Assembly (NCBI RefSeq): GCF_028128615.1
Contig: NZ_AMDP01000026.1
Coordinates: 1-64,000, forward strand
From: Enterococcus sp. 5H
Lineage (GTDB): Bacteria; Bacillota; Bacilli; Lactobacillales; Enterococcaceae
Reading direction: 5' to 3'
DNA: 64,000 nt
Under the pieces are notes generated by a model. That model searched no databases. It had not been told where the DNA came from and worked only from the letters and a program-made list of their open reading frames with translations. How positions within the stretch are numbered: position 1 is the stretch's first letter; every line of letters starts with the position of its first letter. A program made the translations under genes and the position numbers. Below, piece after piece: positions 53,260-63,786 of this stretch.

Positions 53260-54423
53260 ATGACAAAAGAAAAAACATTCAAATTAGTAGCGACAGCTGC
53301 AAGTGGTTTAGAAGCATTAGTTGGAAAAGAATTACGTGATTTAGGTATTCCTTGTGAAGTTGAGAATGGGAAAGCCTTGTTTGAAGGCACCATGGAAACG
53401 ATTGCTACAGCAAATTTATGGCTAAGAACTGCTGACCGTGTGAAAATCATTGTTGGTGAATTCGATGCTTTTAGTTTTGACGAGTTGTTTGAAAAAGTTA
53501 AAGCTTTGCCTTGGGAAGATTATTTACCAATGGATGCAGAGTTTCCGGTTGCAGGTAAATCTATTAAATCAAAGCTTTATAGTACGCCAGATTGTCAGTC
53601 AATTACGAAAAAGGCAATTGTTAATCGTTTGAGAGAAGTGTATCATCGTCCAGCAACCGTGCCTTTAGCTGAGACTGGCGCTTTTTTCCAATTAGAAGTG
53701 GCCCTTTTAAAAGATCATGTAACAGTGACTATTGATACAACAGGTCCTAGTTTATTTAAACGCGGGTATCGAATTGAAAAAGGCGGTGCACCATTAAAAG
53801 AAAACATGGCAGCAGCGCTAGTTACATTGACCAACTGGCGTAAAGATCGTCCGTTCTATGATCCTGTTTGCGGTTCAGGTACAATCTGTATTGAAGCGGC
53901 ATTAATTGGTCATAATATCGCCCCTGGGTTTAATCGTGAGTTTGTCTGTGAGACATGGGATTGGTTTGATTCAGAAGTATTTGAGAAAGTCCGGACAGAG
54001 GCTGATGAAAAAGCTGACTATGATATTGAATTGGACATAACAGGAACTGATATTAACGGAAAAATGATTGAAATTGCCAAAGCGAATGCAGAAGAAATCG
54101 GTTTAGGTAATTCCATTAAATTTAAACAACTAGCTTTAAAAGATTTTACTACAGATAAAGAATATGGTGTAATGGTCGCAAATCCTCCATATGGAGAACG
54201 TTTAGGCGAAGAAGAATCTGTACGTCAGTTATATAAAGAAATGGGAGAAGTTTTCCGACCATTAAAAACTTGGAGTAAATATATATTGACGAGTGATTTA
54301 ACCTTTGAACAGTTTTATGGAGCCAAAGCAACGAAAAAAAGAAAATTGTATAATGGTGCCCTACGGACTGATTTATTCCAATATTGGGGAGAAAGACCAC
54401 CTAGAAAACCAAGGGAAGAGTAG
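53260..54423 (+). CDS. THUMP-domain class I SAM rRNA methyltransferase (RlmL/YpsC-like)
   Basis: A 387-aa protein: N-terminal ferredoxin-like and THUMP RNA-binding domain (about 1-155), then a Rossmann methyltransferase with DPVCGSGTICIEAAL and the N6/N2-type catalytic VANPPYGERL. It probably makes m2G in 23S rRNA. The next gene follows after 9 nt. Confidence 0.93.
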   Translation: MTKEKTFKLVATAASGLEALVGKELRDLGIPCEVENGKALFEGTMETIATANLWLRTADRVKIIVGEFDAFSFDELFEKVKALPWEDYLPMDAEFPVAGKSIKSKLYSTPDCQSITKKAIVNRLREVYHRPATVPLAETGAFFQLEVALLKDHVTVTIDTTGPSLFKRGYRIEKGGAPLKENMAAALVTLTNWRKDRPFYDPVCGSGTICIEAALIGHNIAPGFNREFVCETWDWFDSEVFEKVRTEADEKADYDIELDITGTDINGKMIEIAKANAEEIGLGNSIKFKQLALKDFTTDKEYGVMVANPPYGERLGEEESVRQLYKEMGEVFRPLKTWSKYILTSDLTFEQFYGAKATKKRKLYNGALRTDLFQYWGERPPRKPREE

Positions 54424-54432
54424 GTGTAATGT

Positions 54433-55932
54433 ATGAAAGAACAAGAATTTCTGCAAGAAGTTAAAGAAATTGAGTTGTTAAATGAAGCTCTAGGCTTACT
54501 GGAGTGGGATAGTCAAACAGGGATGCCTGAAACCAGCAGTTCATTTCGCGGAGAAGTAGTTGGTTATTTATCGGGAATGGCTTTTGAGCGCAGCGTAGGA
54601 ACGAAAATTAAAGACGCTATAGCTTATTTTGACATTCACACAGAGGAGTTAACTGAAACAGGTACAGAGGTTTATAAAAAGGTTAAAGAAGATTATGAAT
54701 TAAATCATAGCATTCCAGCTGAACGTATGCAGGCGTATAATACGGCGTTGACGAACGCTCATGCTGCATGGCTTAAAGCGCGAAAAGCTAAAGATTTCAA
54801 AAAAATGCAAACTGAGATTGAAACGATCATCGAATTTCTAAAAGAATTTATTCCTTATTGGAAAAAAGATGAAGCAACCAATTACGATGTTCTATTAAAT
54901 CAATATGAACCTGAGTTAACGGTTGAAAAACTAGATAAAATCTTTACTCAAGTAAAAAATGGAATTATGGAAATTAGAGCGACAATTGCTGAAAAAGGCA
55001 CTGTTCCTCAAACTGATTTTTTAACTAGAAAAGTAACTAAAGAGCAACAACGAAAATTTGTGATGGGTGTCACAGAGCAATTAGGTTATGATTTTACTCG
55101 TGGTCGTTTAGATGATACGGTTCATCCATTTATGCTAGATTTAAACCGAAACGATGCTCGTATTACAACACGTTGGGATGAACATAACTTTTCAATGGCA
55201 ACATTTGGCGTTATTCATGAAGCTGGACATGGAATTTATGAACAAAGTATTGATCCAAAATATGACTACACACCACTATCAACAGGTGCATCAATGGGGA
55301 TTCACGAATCTCAATCGTTGTTCAATGAAATAATTATTGGCAGTAATAAACAATTCTGGCAAAAACAATATCCTTTCTTTAAAGAGTGTACAGAAGGAAC
55401 ATTTGACGACATTGATTTTGATGTCTTCTACGATTCATTGAAAGAAACAAAGGCTAGTTTAGTTAGAATTGAATCGGACAGTTTGACTTATCCGTTACAC
55501 ATTATTATTCGCTATGAAATTGAGAAAATGATTTTTAACGAAGATGTTTCAGTTGCGGATTTACCAAAAATTTGGAACGATAAGTATGAAGAATATCTTG
55601 GCATTCGTCCTGAAAATGATCTAGAAGGAATTGTGCAAGATGTTCATTGGTCTGGCGGCAGCTTTGGTTACTTCCCGTCATATGCATTAGGTTATATGTA
55701 TGCAGCTCAATTACATCATGCAATGAAAAAGGAAATGGATGTCGATACTGTTTTATCTAGTAACGATTATTCTCCAATCAAAAATTGGCTAACTCAGCAT
55801 ATTCACCAGTATGGTGCGTCTAGAAAACCGAATCAATTGATTCTTGATGCAACAGGAGAAGAGTTGAATCCTCAATATTTAATCGACTACATGAAGTCTA
55901 TTTATTTTGATGTATATAAAATTTCAGAATAA
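54433..55932 (+). CDS. M32-family metallocarboxypeptidase (carboxypeptidase Taq)
   Basis: A 499-aa cytosolic zinc peptidase removing C-terminal residues from peptides. The zinc motif HEAGH sits in FGVIHEAGHGIYEQ, with the downstream Glu in GIHESQSLFNE. Family signatures DVHWSGGSFGYFPSYALG and IRYEIEK are present. Full length. Confidence 0.95.
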   Translation: MKEQEFLQEVKEIELLNEALGLLEWDSQTGMPETSSSFRGEVVGYLSGMAFERSVGTKIKDAIAYFDIHTEELTETGTEVYKKVKEDYELNHSIPAERMQAYNTALTNAHAAWLKARKAKDFKKMQTEIETIIEFLKEFIPYWKKDEATNYDVLLNQYEPELTVEKLDKIFTQVKNGIMEIRATIAEKGTVPQTDFLTRKVTKEQQRKFVMGVTEQLGYDFTRGRLDDTVHPFMLDLNRNDARITTRWDEHNFSMATFGVIHEAGHGIYEQSIDPKYDYTPLSTGASMGIHESQSLFNEIIIGSNKQFWQKQYPFFKECTEGTFDDIDFDVFYDSLKETKASLVRIESDSLTYPLHIIIRYEIEKMIFNEDVSVADLPKIWNDKYEEYLGIRPENDLEGIVQDVHWSGGSFGYFPSYALGYMYAAQLHHAMKKEMDVDTVLSSNDYSPIKNWLTQHIHQYGASRKPNQLILDATGEELNPQYLIDYMKSIYFDVYKISE

Positions 55933-55960
55933 GCATTAGCATCAGAAAGCAGGGAGCAGT

Positions 55961-56677
55961 ATGTTAACAATTAACGACTATTTAAAAGCTGGTGAAACGA
56001 CTGTCTCCAATTTGGTCCTTGAGAACTATCACAAAATTGGACTAAATGATGAAGAATTTTTATTTTGGCTGCAGTTGTTTCATTTACAAGTAAAAGGAAA
56101 TTTGTTTCCTGAATTAGCTGAAATCAGTCAAACAATGGGTAAATCGATTGATACAATCTATAAGTTACTAAATCAATTGGTTTCGCGAGGTTTTTTGACG
56201 ATCCAAACAAAACAGAATGAACAAGGTCAAATGATGGATACGTACGATTTATTGCCTATTTTCCAAAAAATTGAACTTTTACAGCAGAAGGAAACAGAAA
56301 CCGAAAAAGAACTTGCATCTGAAGAAACAATCAAGGCATTGTATCAAGGCTTTGAAAAAGAATTTGGTCGTCAACTATCACCAATTGAACTAGAAATGAT
56401 TGGACAATGGCTGGAAACAGACAATTACCAACCAGAATTAATTCGTTTGGCTTTACGAGAGGCCGTTTTAAACCAAGCTTACAGTTTGAAATATATTGAT
56501 CGAATTTTACTTGCTTGGGAACGGAAAAATATTACGACGAAAGAGCAAGTGGCAGAAGACCAAAAACGTCGAAAACAAGCCTTAATTCAAAAGGAAATTG
56601 AACAACAAAGTGCAGCGAATGAGCCAATTCCCAAAGTCACTTTGCATAATTGGCTTAATCCTGATGATAACGAGTAG
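55961..56677 (+). CDS. dnaD: DNA replication initiation protein DnaD
   Basis: A 238-aa primosome component: N-terminal winged-helix DDBH1 domain (about 1-105) and C-terminal DDBH2 domain (about 125-200, with IELEMIGQWLETDNYQPELI). It is coupled to nth (11-nt gap), as in Bacillus. Confidence 0.94.
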   Translation: MLTINDYLKAGETTVSNLVLENYHKIGLNDEEFLFWLQLFHLQVKGNLFPELAEISQTMGKSIDTIYKLLNQLVSRGFLTIQTKQNEQGQMMDTYDLLPIFQKIELLQQKETETEKELASEETIKALYQGFEKEFGRQLSPIELEMIGQWLETDNYQPELIRLALREAVLNQAYSLKYIDRILLAWERKNITTKEQVAEDQKRRKQALIQKEIEQQSAANEPIPKVTLHNWLNPDDNE

Positions 56678-56688
56678 GAGGTAGATAA

Positions 56689-57336
56689 ATGCTTTCAAAA
56701 GAAAAGACAATGGAAGCAATTGAAATTATGTATGAAATGTTTCCAGATGCTGAGTGCGAACTTATTCATAAAGATCCATTTCAATTATTAGTTGCAGTAA
56801 TTTTAAGTGCACAAGCGACAGATGTCTCTGTTAACAAAGCAACACCTGCCCTGTTTGCAGCGTACCCAACACCTTCTGCGCTCGCTGAAGCCCCTATAGA
56901 AGCAATCATAGATAAAATTAAAACTATTGGTTTATACCGAAATAAAGCAAAGAATATCAAGGCATGTGCAGCTCAATTGTTGGAACGATTTAATGGTGAA
57001 GTTCCTCGAACGAGAGAGGAATTAGTTTCATTGCCAGGGGTTGGTCGTAAAACGGCTAATGTTGTGATGGGCGATGCTTTTGGTGAGCCAGCTATTGCAG
57101 TTGATACACATGTTGAACGAGTATCTAAACGGTTGCGTATTTGTAAACTAAGTGCTAGTGTAACGGAAGTTGAGGATACACTTATGCGCAAAATACCTAA
57201 AGAGTTGTGGGTAAAAACACACCATACGATGATCTTTTTTGGACGCTATCATTGTCTAGCAAGAAGTCCTAAATGTGATATATGTCCATTGTTATACATG
57301 TGTCAAGAAGGCAAATCAAGAATGAATAAGATTTAA
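56689..57336 (+). CDS. nth: Endonuclease III
   Basis: A 215-aa base-excision DNA glycosylase/AP lyase. The helix-hairpin-helix LPGVGRKTANVV carries the catalytic Lys, the catalytic Asp is in AVDTHVERV, and the C-terminal cysteines (C-x6-C-x2-C-x5-C around RSPKCDICPLLYMC) hold a 4Fe-4S cluster. Confidence 0.97.
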   Translation: MLSKEKTMEAIEIMYEMFPDAECELIHKDPFQLLVAVILSAQATDVSVNKATPALFAAYPTPSALAEAPIEAIIDKIKTIGLYRNKAKNIKACAAQLLERFNGEVPRTREELVSLPGVGRKTANVVMGDAFGEPAIAVDTHVERVSKRLRICKLSASVTEVEDTLMRKIPKELWVKTHHTMIFFGRYHCLARSPKCDICPLLYMCQEGKSRMNKI

Positions 57337-57381
57337 AAAAACTGTTCCCAAGCTAGCTACTAGTTTGAGAACAGTTTTTTT
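57335..57381. terminator. Bidirectional terminator
   Basis: AAAAAACTGTTC and CAA pair with TTG and GAACAGTTTTTT between convergent genes. Confidence 0.88.
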
Positions 57382-57384
57382 ATT

Positions 57385-59187
57385 TTAACCAATTCCAATA
57401 ACAAAATGTAGAAGTTTGTCTGAATAAGTTAATTCATCCAAATCAGTTTTGATTGTTTGGTTTAATAATTTTAATTGATCCGTCACAATCCCATCCACAC
57501 CATAAAACATCATACGAGTCATTGTGTCTTCATCATTGACAGTCCAGGCATAAACTTTTTTGTTGTCATTATGAGCGGCATTAATGAAGTTACGGTTTAA
57601 AGTCGAGTATTCCATTGTAAAAAAGTCGACATTAGAAATAGGCGGGCCAACGATATTGAAAGGTAAAATGTAGCCAACATAAAATTCTGGTTCTTTTTCT
57701 TTTAATTCTGTCGCAATATTGAAAGTTAACGTTTGAAGTATATGTTTTTCGGCAAGGATAGTGGTACGATACTTTTCAATAAATCGATCAATCATATCGG
57801 GGCTATCTTGTTTTGTAGCTTTAATTTCTATCAATAATTTTTGATCTAATTCTTTTGCTTTGGCCAAATAGTCATCAAATGAACAGATATAATCCTCCAT
57901 ACCATTTTCGCTAACTTTAAGTTGGGTCAATTCAGCTAAGGTTAATTCGTTTGGACGCTTATTGACACCAGCAAGTTTTTTTAAGTTAAAATCATGCATT
58001 ACCACAAATTCTTTATCTTTGGTTTCTTGAATATCCATTTCAACGTAATCTGGTTTTTCCTGGCTAGTTTTTTCTAAAGCAGATAGGGTATTTTGAACGC
58101 CATTTGCATTATCTACTCCTCTATGAGAAAGTGTTAACGGTTTTGTAAGGGAAGGATTACTTAAGTATTCAGTATTATAAGTGCCTACACCGATACCGAA
58201 AATAGCCGCTACTAAAGCTAAAACGCTAACTTTTAAAAGACTCCATTCAGTTTTAGGTTGTTTATCTTTTGTCGGAAACCACTGTGGTATTTCAGGTAAA
58301 ATCCCAGCATCATCCATATAATCAATAGTGATATAAAAAATCCCCACAGTAGAAAATACAATATTCAGCAATAAAACAAATTGTAGCAAGGTCATAGCAA
58401 TGACCGCACTAACCAATGCATAATCAGGAAAAGCCGACTCAATAATTGCTTGTCCAGCCAAAATAATCGTACTGCTAAATATAAATATGAAAAGAATACT
58501 ACCGCCAATGACAATAAATTGTCCAAGTATCTTAAAAAATTGTTTTTTTGTAGAAAGCCAGCTTTCTTTTACAGCTTGTTGAAAGGGAACATCTCTCAGA
58601 ATCATTTCTGGTAACGCAAAGATTAATCGAATAGATAAATAAAACAAAATGATATAACCAACAATGACCAAGGCGATAATCGTAACACGATTGGCAAAAA
58701 TAAAATCCATAATGAAGGCTGGAACTTTTATTTTTGCAAGCAAATCAGAATTAAAACCTAACCCACTTAACGGAAGAACAAGAAAAAAGTAAAACAGAAA
58801 AAAGAGTACAGTGCTAAAACGAATTTTTTTAAGTTGCAGAATTGTCCCTTTTAGCAAATTTGAAAGCGAAATAGGTTTATTTTTCTTGATGAAAAAAATA
58901 CTTAATAACAAAAAAGTAAATTCAAAGAATACGGCAATTACCATCGCTAAAAGAAGCAAAATTAGAGCAATTAGAACGCCTGGATGCTTTGCGAAAATCA
59001 AAGGTATCGTATCATAAGACAAATAATCTATTTTTCCTCGCCTTAAAATAAATCGGGTAGTACTAGCTAAAAATGGTAATAAGATAAACAGCATAAATCC
59101 ATGCATTAATAAAACATCACGAAAATAAGCTGAAGTACCAGCAAAAAACTCTATCAAATTTTTAAAACTATTTTTTATATAAGTCAT
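57385..59187 (-). CDS. Glycerophosphodiester phosphodiesterase with membrane domain
   Basis: A 600-aa protein: an N-terminal half with about eight TM segments (GDPD membrane domain family) and, from about residue 350, a GDPD barrel with the catalytic SHRGVDNANG, metal site EMDIQETKD and general acid VVMHDFNL. The barrel would face outside and release glycerol phosphate from lipid head groups or teichoic acids (inference). Single-gene unit. Confidence 0.92.
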   Translation of the reverse strand: MTYIKNSFKNLIEFFAGTSAYFRDVLLMHGFMLFILLPFLASTTRFILRRGKIDYLSYDTIPLIFAKHPGVLIALILLLLAMVIAVFFEFTFLLLSIFFIKKNKPISLSNLLKGTILQLKKIRFSTVLFFLFYFFLVLPLSGLGFNSDLLAKIKVPAFIMDFIFANRVTIIALVIVGYIILFYLSIRLIFALPEMILRDVPFQQAVKESWLSTKKQFFKILGQFIVIGGSILFIFIFSSTIILAGQAIIESAFPDYALVSAVIAMTLLQFVLLLNIVFSTVGIFYITIDYMDDAGILPEIPQWFPTKDKQPKTEWSLLKVSVLALVAAIFGIGVGTYNTEYLSNPSLTKPLTLSHRGVDNANGVQNTLSALEKTSQEKPDYVEMDIQETKDKEFVVMHDFNLKKLAGVNKRPNELTLAELTQLKVSENGMEDYICSFDDYLAKAKELDQKLLIEIKATKQDSPDMIDRFIEKYRTTILAEKHILQTLTFNIATELKEKEPEFYVGYILPFNIVGPPISNVDFFTMEYSTLNRNFINAAHNDNKKVYAWTVNDEDTMTRMMFYGVDGIVTDQLKLLNQTIKTDLDELTYSDKLLHFVIGIG

Positions 59188-59257
59188 CTTGAGAAGCCGC
59201 CTTTATGTAATGTGTAAAAGAACCAAAATTTATTAAAACCATATTTGTTCGGTTTTA

Positions 59258-59298
59258 GAGGGCAAGACAAAAGTGAATTAAACGTTTGTCTTACCCTC
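59258..59298 (-). terminator. Hairpin downstream of the TVP38 gene
   Basis: GAGGG and AAGACAAA pair with TTTGTCTT and CCCTC. The T-run on the minus strand is short, so it may be weak. Confidence 0.5.
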
Positions 59299-59329
59299 AT
59301 ATTAAAATACTATTATAATCTTTTTATGC

Positions 59330-59929
59330 TTAAAAACCTAGTAAACCGTTTAAAAATGTACCGCCATAAATCAATGCTAAACTATACAAGAAAATTGAAG
59401 CTGGTTTTGCTAACAAAATAATCAAGGTGAACTTTTTCACTGACATTTTCGTTAAGCCAGCCATTAAACAAAGTGCATCATCTGGTGCTACTGGGAAAAA
59501 GATTGCTAAGGCGAACAAGCGCTCAAAGCGTTTTTCATTATCCAGCCAGCCGATGTATTTATTATACGTTTTGTCACTGACTAAGCTTAGTATAAACGGT
59601 TTCCCGTATTGTCTGCCTAAAAGGAAGATGAGAATTGATCCAATCGCAATTCCAACATAATTATAAATAAAACCAGCAAAAGGACCGAAAATCAAGACCC
59701 CAGCTGCACAACTGATTCCACCTGGTATAATTGGAATCACGACCTGCACGATTTGTACTAATATAAATACTAAAGGGCCTAAGAGGACTGAGTCACCAAC
59801 TAAACCTCTCAATGCATTAACATCTTTAAATACACCTAACCGCATAAAATAGATTGTCACAGCAATGGTAGCTATAATTCCAACAATTGAAATGCAATTA
59901 ATAATCTTTCTTGAAAGTGCGATGCTCAT
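59330..59929 (-). CDS. TVP38/TMEM64-family (DedA-like) membrane protein
   Basis: A 199-aa protein with five to six hydrophobic segments and the VTT-domain motif PGGISCAAGVLIFGPFAGF plus FFPVAPDDALCLMAGL. Family members are implicated in membrane-lipid transport or homeostasis. The start follows AAGGAGATG. Divergent from mntH. Confidence 0.85.
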   Translation of the reverse strand: MSIALSRKIINCISIVGIIATIAVTIYFMRLGVFKDVNALRGLVGDSVLLGPLVFILVQIVQVVIPIIPGGISCAAGVLIFGPFAGFIYNYVGIAIGSILIFLLGRQYGKPFILSLVSDKTYNKYIGWLDNEKRFERLFALAIFFPVAPDDALCLMAGLTKMSVKKFTLIILLAKPASIFLYSLALIYGGTFLNGLLGF

Positions 59930-60016
59930 TTTATCATCTCCTTAGACTAGGTAACTTTAGTATAAAAGTCTTTATTTTATTTTACCATTGATTGGTAGTT
60001 CATTTCACGAATAAAA

Positions 60017-60051
60017 TTGTAAGATTGAACTCTTTTAAAGCTATCTTACAA
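60017..60051. repeat. 9-bp inverted repeat between the TVP38 gene and mntH
   Basis: TTGTAAGAT and ATCTTACAA are separated by 17 nt. It lies between divergent genes and could be an operator or a leader hairpin. It does not match the MntR box as I know it. Confidence 0.35.
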
Positions 60052-60112
60052 AATAAATAGGTAAAAAACATCCTACTTGAGACTGAATTGAAAAATAACG
60101 AAGGTTTTTCTA

Positions 60113-60141
60113 TTTACAAGTAACAACGAGAGGATTATAAT
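60113..60141 (+). promoter_or_regulatory. mntH promoter
   Basis: TTTACA, 17 nt, TATAAT. No manganese riboswitch pattern was seen in the leader. Confidence 0.8.
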
Positions 60142-60216
60142 AAAATTGAAAGTTATGGCGCGCCTAAAAAATAAATAATATAAACCTGATGATTTATAAA
60201 TGAATGAGGGATAGTT

Positions 60217-61584
60217 GTGAAAGATAAAAAAAGTGAAGCGGAAAAAATATTAAATTATGCTAACGGACCTAGTTTAGAAGAAATCAATAATACTGTTGAG
60301 GTCCCTAAAAATGCTAGTTTTGGACGAACATTGTTGGCATATAGCGGTCCGGGAGCGTTAGTTGCAGTAGGTTATATGGATCCGGGGAATTGGATTACGT
60401 CGATTGCTGGCGGTGCTGAATATAAGTACGCATTATTAAGTGTCATTTTGCTATCAAGCTTAATTGCAATGTTGCTTCAAAGTATGGCAGCTAAATTAGG
60501 GATTGTGACAGGGCGTGACTTAGCGCAGGCAACAAGAGAGCATACAAGTCGAAAAACGGGATTTGTGCTATGGATTATTACCGAGTTAGCGATTATGGCA
60601 ACCGATATTGCTGAAGTAATCGGTGGAGCGGTAGCATTGCAGTTGCTATTTGGCTTTCCACTATTGATTGGTGTATTGATTACGACATTTGACGTGTTGT
60701 TATTACTTTTATTGACCAAATTAGGCTTTAGAAAAATTGAAGCAATTGTTGCTTGTTTGATTTCTATTATTTTCTTTGTATTTGCGTATGAAGTTGCTTT
60801 GGCCGATCCTAACATGGGTGAGGTTTTACGAGGATTCATTCCTGATACTAGAATTGCTACAGATAAATCTATGTTGTTTTTAGCGTTGGGTATTGTAGGG
60901 GCAACAGTTATGCCACATAATTTATATTTACATTCCTCTATTGCACAAGCAAGAAAATTTGATCGTAACGATGATAAAGAAAAAGCGAAAGCAATTCGTT
61001 TTACGATTTGGGATTCTAATATTCAATTAACGGTCGCATTTGTAGTGAACTGTTTGCTGTTAATCTTGGGAGGAGCTTTGTTTTATGGAACGAATAGCGA
61101 TTTGGGAAAATTCGTTGATTTGTTTGATGCTTTGAAAAATCCTGATATCGTTGGAAATATTGCTAGTCCAGTGTTAAGTATTTTATTTGCGATCGCATTA
61201 CTCGCCTCAGGGCAAAATTCTACTATTACAGGAACACTTTCCGGTCAAATTGTTATGGAAGGGTTTATTCACTTAAAAATGCCGCTATGGATGCGGCGTG
61301 TGGTGACTCGTTTGATCGCGATTGTGCCCGTGATTATTTGTGTTATTTTGTATGGTGGAAGGGAATCAGCGGTAGAAGATTTACTGCTGTATACCCAAGT
61401 ATTCTTAAGTATCGCCTTACCAGTCTCGATTATTCCATTAACATTGTATACAAGTGATAAAAAAATTATGGGTAAATTTGCTAATCCAACATGGATAAAA
61501 GTTCTTGCATGGGTTATTGCGATTGTTTTAACTGCCTTAAATTTATTTTTGATCTACGGAACATTAACAGGAGTAAATGTATAA
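60217..61584 (+). CDS. mntH: Nramp-family divalent metal transporter
   Basis: A 455-aa proton-coupled Mn(II)/Fe(II) importer with about 11 TM segments. The metal-binding TM1 motif MDPGNW and TM6 [13 protein letters not shown] are intact, and the transport signature [19 protein letters not shown] is present. It starts with GTG behind GAGGGATAG. Confidence 0.96.
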   Translation: MKDKKSEAEKILNYANGPSLEEINNTVEVPKNASFGRTLLAYSGPGALVAVGYMDPGNWITSIAGGAEYKYALLSVILLSSLIAMLLQSMAAKLGIVTGRDLAQATREHTSRKTGFVLWIITELAIMATDIAEVIGGAVALQLLFGFPLLIGVLITTFDVLLLLLLTKLGFRKIEAIVACLISIIFFVFAYEVALADPNMGEVLRGFIPDTRIATDKSMLFLALGIVGATVMPHNLYLHSSIAQARKFDRNDDKEKAKAIRFTIWDSNIQLTVAFVVNCLLLILGGALFYGTNSDLGKFVDLFDALKNPDIVGNIASPVLSILFAIALLASGQNSTITGTLSGQIVMEGFIHLKMPLWMRRVVTRLIAIVPVIICVILYGGRESAVEDLLLYTQVFLSIALPVSIIPLTLYTSDKKIMGKFANPTWIKVLAWVIAIVLTALNLFLIYGTLTGVNV

Positions 61585-61592
61585 GTAAGAGA

Positions 61593-61619
61593 AGCTGTTC
61601 ACACAGAATGGCTTTTTTG
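61593..61619 (+). terminator. mntH terminator
   Basis: AGCTGTTC pairs with GAATGGCT (two G-T pairs), then TTTTTT. Confidence 0.75.
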
Positions 61620-61711
61620 TTTATACGTGAAACTATGACAGAAGTTAATAGAATTCAAGTGGTAGAAATGGTAGAATGGAATGGACTAAAATTTTGAAAT
61701 GAGGGTTTTAA

Positions 61712-62236
61712 GTGACTGAATATTTAAATGTTGGGAAAATTGTGAATACCCAAGGCTTGAAAGGGGAGGTTCGTATAATTTCTCAAACTGATTTTCCAGA
61801 GTTACGTTATAAAAAAGGCACCGTTTTGACACTGTTTCAAGAGAAAAAACAACCTATTGAATTAACTATTAATTCCCATCGTAAACATAAAAATTTTGAT
61901 ATTGTGACTTTTGTAGGACACCAGTCAATCAATGATGTTGAAAAATACCGTAATGGAATTTTAAAAGTTGCTAAAGACAATTTAACAGAGTTACCTGAAG
62001 ATGAATTTTATTATCATCAAATTATTGGTTTAACTGTAATTGATGAACAAGGTGAAGAGCTAGGTAAAATAAAAGAAATTCTTTCACCAGGAGCAAACGA
62101 CGTCTGGGTAGTTCAAAGACCTAAGAAAAAAGATGTATTGATTCCTTATATTGAATCTGTTGTGCAGTCGATTGATTTAGAGAACGGAGTTGTACGAGTA
62201 GAAATTCCAGAAGGTTTGATTGATGATGAAAATTGA
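61712..62236 (+). CDS. rimM: 16S rRNA processing protein RimM
   Basis: A 174-aa ribosome maturation factor binding S19. It begins [19 protein letters not shown] and has the PRC-barrel C-terminus with [14 protein letters not shown] 61712 follows GAGGG. It overlaps trmD by 14 nt. Confidence 0.95.
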   Translation: MTEYLNVGKIVNTQGLKGEVRIISQTDFPELRYKKGTVLTLFQEKKQPIELTINSHRKHKNFDIVTFVGHQSINDVEKYRNGILKVAKDNLTELPEDEFYYHQIIGLTVIDEQGEELGKIKEILSPGANDVWVVQRPKKKDVLIPYIESVVQSIDLENGVVRVEIPEGLIDDEN

Positions 62237-62972
62237 TGTATTGACGCTATTCCCTAGAATGTTTGAAGGACCAATGGGTGAGTCTATTATCGGTAAGGCA
62301 GTAGATAAAAAATTGCTTGAAATCAATGTTTCTAATTTTCGTGACCACTCAGATAGTAAACATCAAACTGTTGATGATTACCCATATGGCGGTGGAGCGG
62401 GAATGCTTTTAAAAGTTCAACCGATTTACGATAATTTAAAACATATTGAAGAAATCTCTCCTGAAACGAAGAAACGTGTGATTTTACTAGATCCGGCAGG
62501 GAAACAATTTGACCAAAAAATGGCAGAAGAATTTTCTGAAGAAGAGCATTTAGTTTTTATTTGTGGTCATTATGAAGGGTACGATGAACGGATTCGAACA
62601 TTGGTGACGGATGAAGTTTCATTGGGAGATTACGTTCTAACAGGTGGTGAACTTGGTGCAATGGTGATGATTGATGCCACAGTCCGTCTACTTCCCGAGG
62701 TTTTAGGGAATAAGTTATCTGCTCAAACAGATTCGCATTCAACAGGTTTATTAGAGCACCCGCAATATACTCGCCCAGCAGAATTTAACGGTATGTCAGT
62801 TCCTGATGTTTTAACAAATGGTAATCATAAACTGATTGATGAATGGCAGCAAAAAGAATCATTAAGAAGAACATTAGAACGTAGACCTGATATGTTAGAA
62901 AAAATAGAATTAACTGAGCAGCAGGAGAAGTGGCTGCAAGAAATCCAAAACGAAGTAAACGATCACGATTAA
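62223..62972 (+). CDS. trmD: tRNA (guanine-N1)-methyltransferase
   Basis: A 249-aa knotted methyltransferase making m1G37. It contains [19 protein letters not shown] and [12 protein letters not shown]. Two successive ATG codons (62223, 62226) are possible; the first is better spaced from AAGG. Coupled to rimM. Confidence 0.96.
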   Translation: MMKIDVLTLFPRMFEGPMGESIIGKAVDKKLLEINVSNFRDHSDSKHQTVDDYPYGGGAGMLLKVQPIYDNLKHIEEISPETKKRVILLDPAGKQFDQKMAEEFSEEEHLVFICGHYEGYDERIRTLVTDEVSLGDYVLTGGELGAMVMIDATVRLLPEVLGNKLSAQTDSHSTGLLEHPQYTRPAEFNGMSVPDVLTNGNHKLIDEWQQKESLRRTLERRPDMLEKIELTEQQEKWLQEIQNEVNDHD

Positions 62973-62996
62973 GTTACTCGAAATGGAGGAGTATGT

Positions 62997-63653
62997 ATGA
63001 CGATATCAGCAAATGTTATTGACCAAAGTACTTGGAAACGTAAAGAACATTTTGATTTTTTCTCTGGAGAAGGTGTATCTCCGCTGTATGATGTGACCAC
63101 ACAATTGGATGTGACTCATTTTTATCGCTATGTGAAACACAATCGGCTATCGTTCTATTATGGTTTGATCGCAGCGACAACGGAAGTCATGAATCAAATT
63201 GAAAATTTTCGATATAAGGTTCGTGGAGATGAAGTAGTTTTAGTAGAACGTTTGATTCCAAGTTTTACAGATTTAAAGGCTGGTAGTGAGTTATTTCATA
63301 TTGTAACATTGGATTTTCAAGGTAGTTTAAAAGAGTTTTCAGATGAAGCCAAAAGAGTCAGTGATGAACAGCAAGATTATTTTCCGCCTTCTGAATATCA
63401 GCAAGATACAATGATTCAATTTTCTTGTTTACCTTGGTTTTCCTTTACTAATTTAGGAAACGAGCTTAGTCTTAATCGAGATGATTCGATTCCCAAAGTA
63501 ACTTGGGGAAAATTTGAGCAGATAGGGGAACGTTTGTTGTTGCCATATTCTGTTCAAGTAAATCATCGTCTGGTTGATGGTATTCATTTGGGTAAGTTAA
63601 TTAATCAGCTGCAAAACTATTTAGATAACCTTGTCATTGAGCATAGTATTTAA
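62997..63653 (+). CDS. Chloramphenicol acetyltransferase-like protein (CatA fold)
   Basis: A 218-aa protein of the CAT trimer family. The catalytic H-x-x-x-D-G is present as HRLVDG in VNHRLVDGIH, but the first His of the classical HH pair is Asn. It begins with the family-like STWKRKEHFDFFSG. It sits between trmD and rplS. Chromosomal relatives of this kind need not give chloramphenicol resistance. Confidence 0.85.
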   Translation: MTISANVIDQSTWKRKEHFDFFSGEGVSPLYDVTTQLDVTHFYRYVKHNRLSFYYGLIAATTEVMNQIENFRYKVRGDEVVLVERLIPSFTDLKAGSELFHIVTLDFQGSLKEFSDEAKRVSDEQQDYFPPSEYQQDTMIQFSCLPWFSFTNLGNELSLNRDDSIPKVTWGKFEQIGERLLLPYSVQVNHRLVDGIHLGKLINQLQNYLDNLVIEHSI

Positions 63654-63674
63654 GGTCTATCAAGAAAAATCTCT

Positions 63675-63703
63675 TTACAGCCTAGAATAGCTGTGTTAAA
63701 CTA
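63675..63703 (+). promoter_or_regulatory. rplS promoter
   Basis: TTTACA, 17 nt, TAAACT. Confidence 0.75.
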
Positions 63704-63709
63704 TTTTGT

Positions 63710-63786
63710 GAGTGTAAAACGCTCAACTATTACGATATTCCGCTGTGGCAGTGCCATAAGAATGTTTGGAATGAGGAGAAAAAAGA
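63710..63786 (+). promoter_or_regulatory. rplS 5' leader, probable L19 leader element
   Basis: GAGTG-taaaa-CGCTC forms a small hairpin, followed by a conserved-looking structured stretch (TTCCGCTGTGGC...GCCATAAGAATG) before GAGGAG. A structured L19 leader is known in Firmicutes; the match is by resemblance. Confidence 0.55.

Noticed and set aside
59930-60216. Manganese (yybP-ykoY) riboswitch ahead of mntH
   Set aside because: The leader after the promoter is about 70 nt and lacks the conserved loops; only an unrelated inverted repeat was found.
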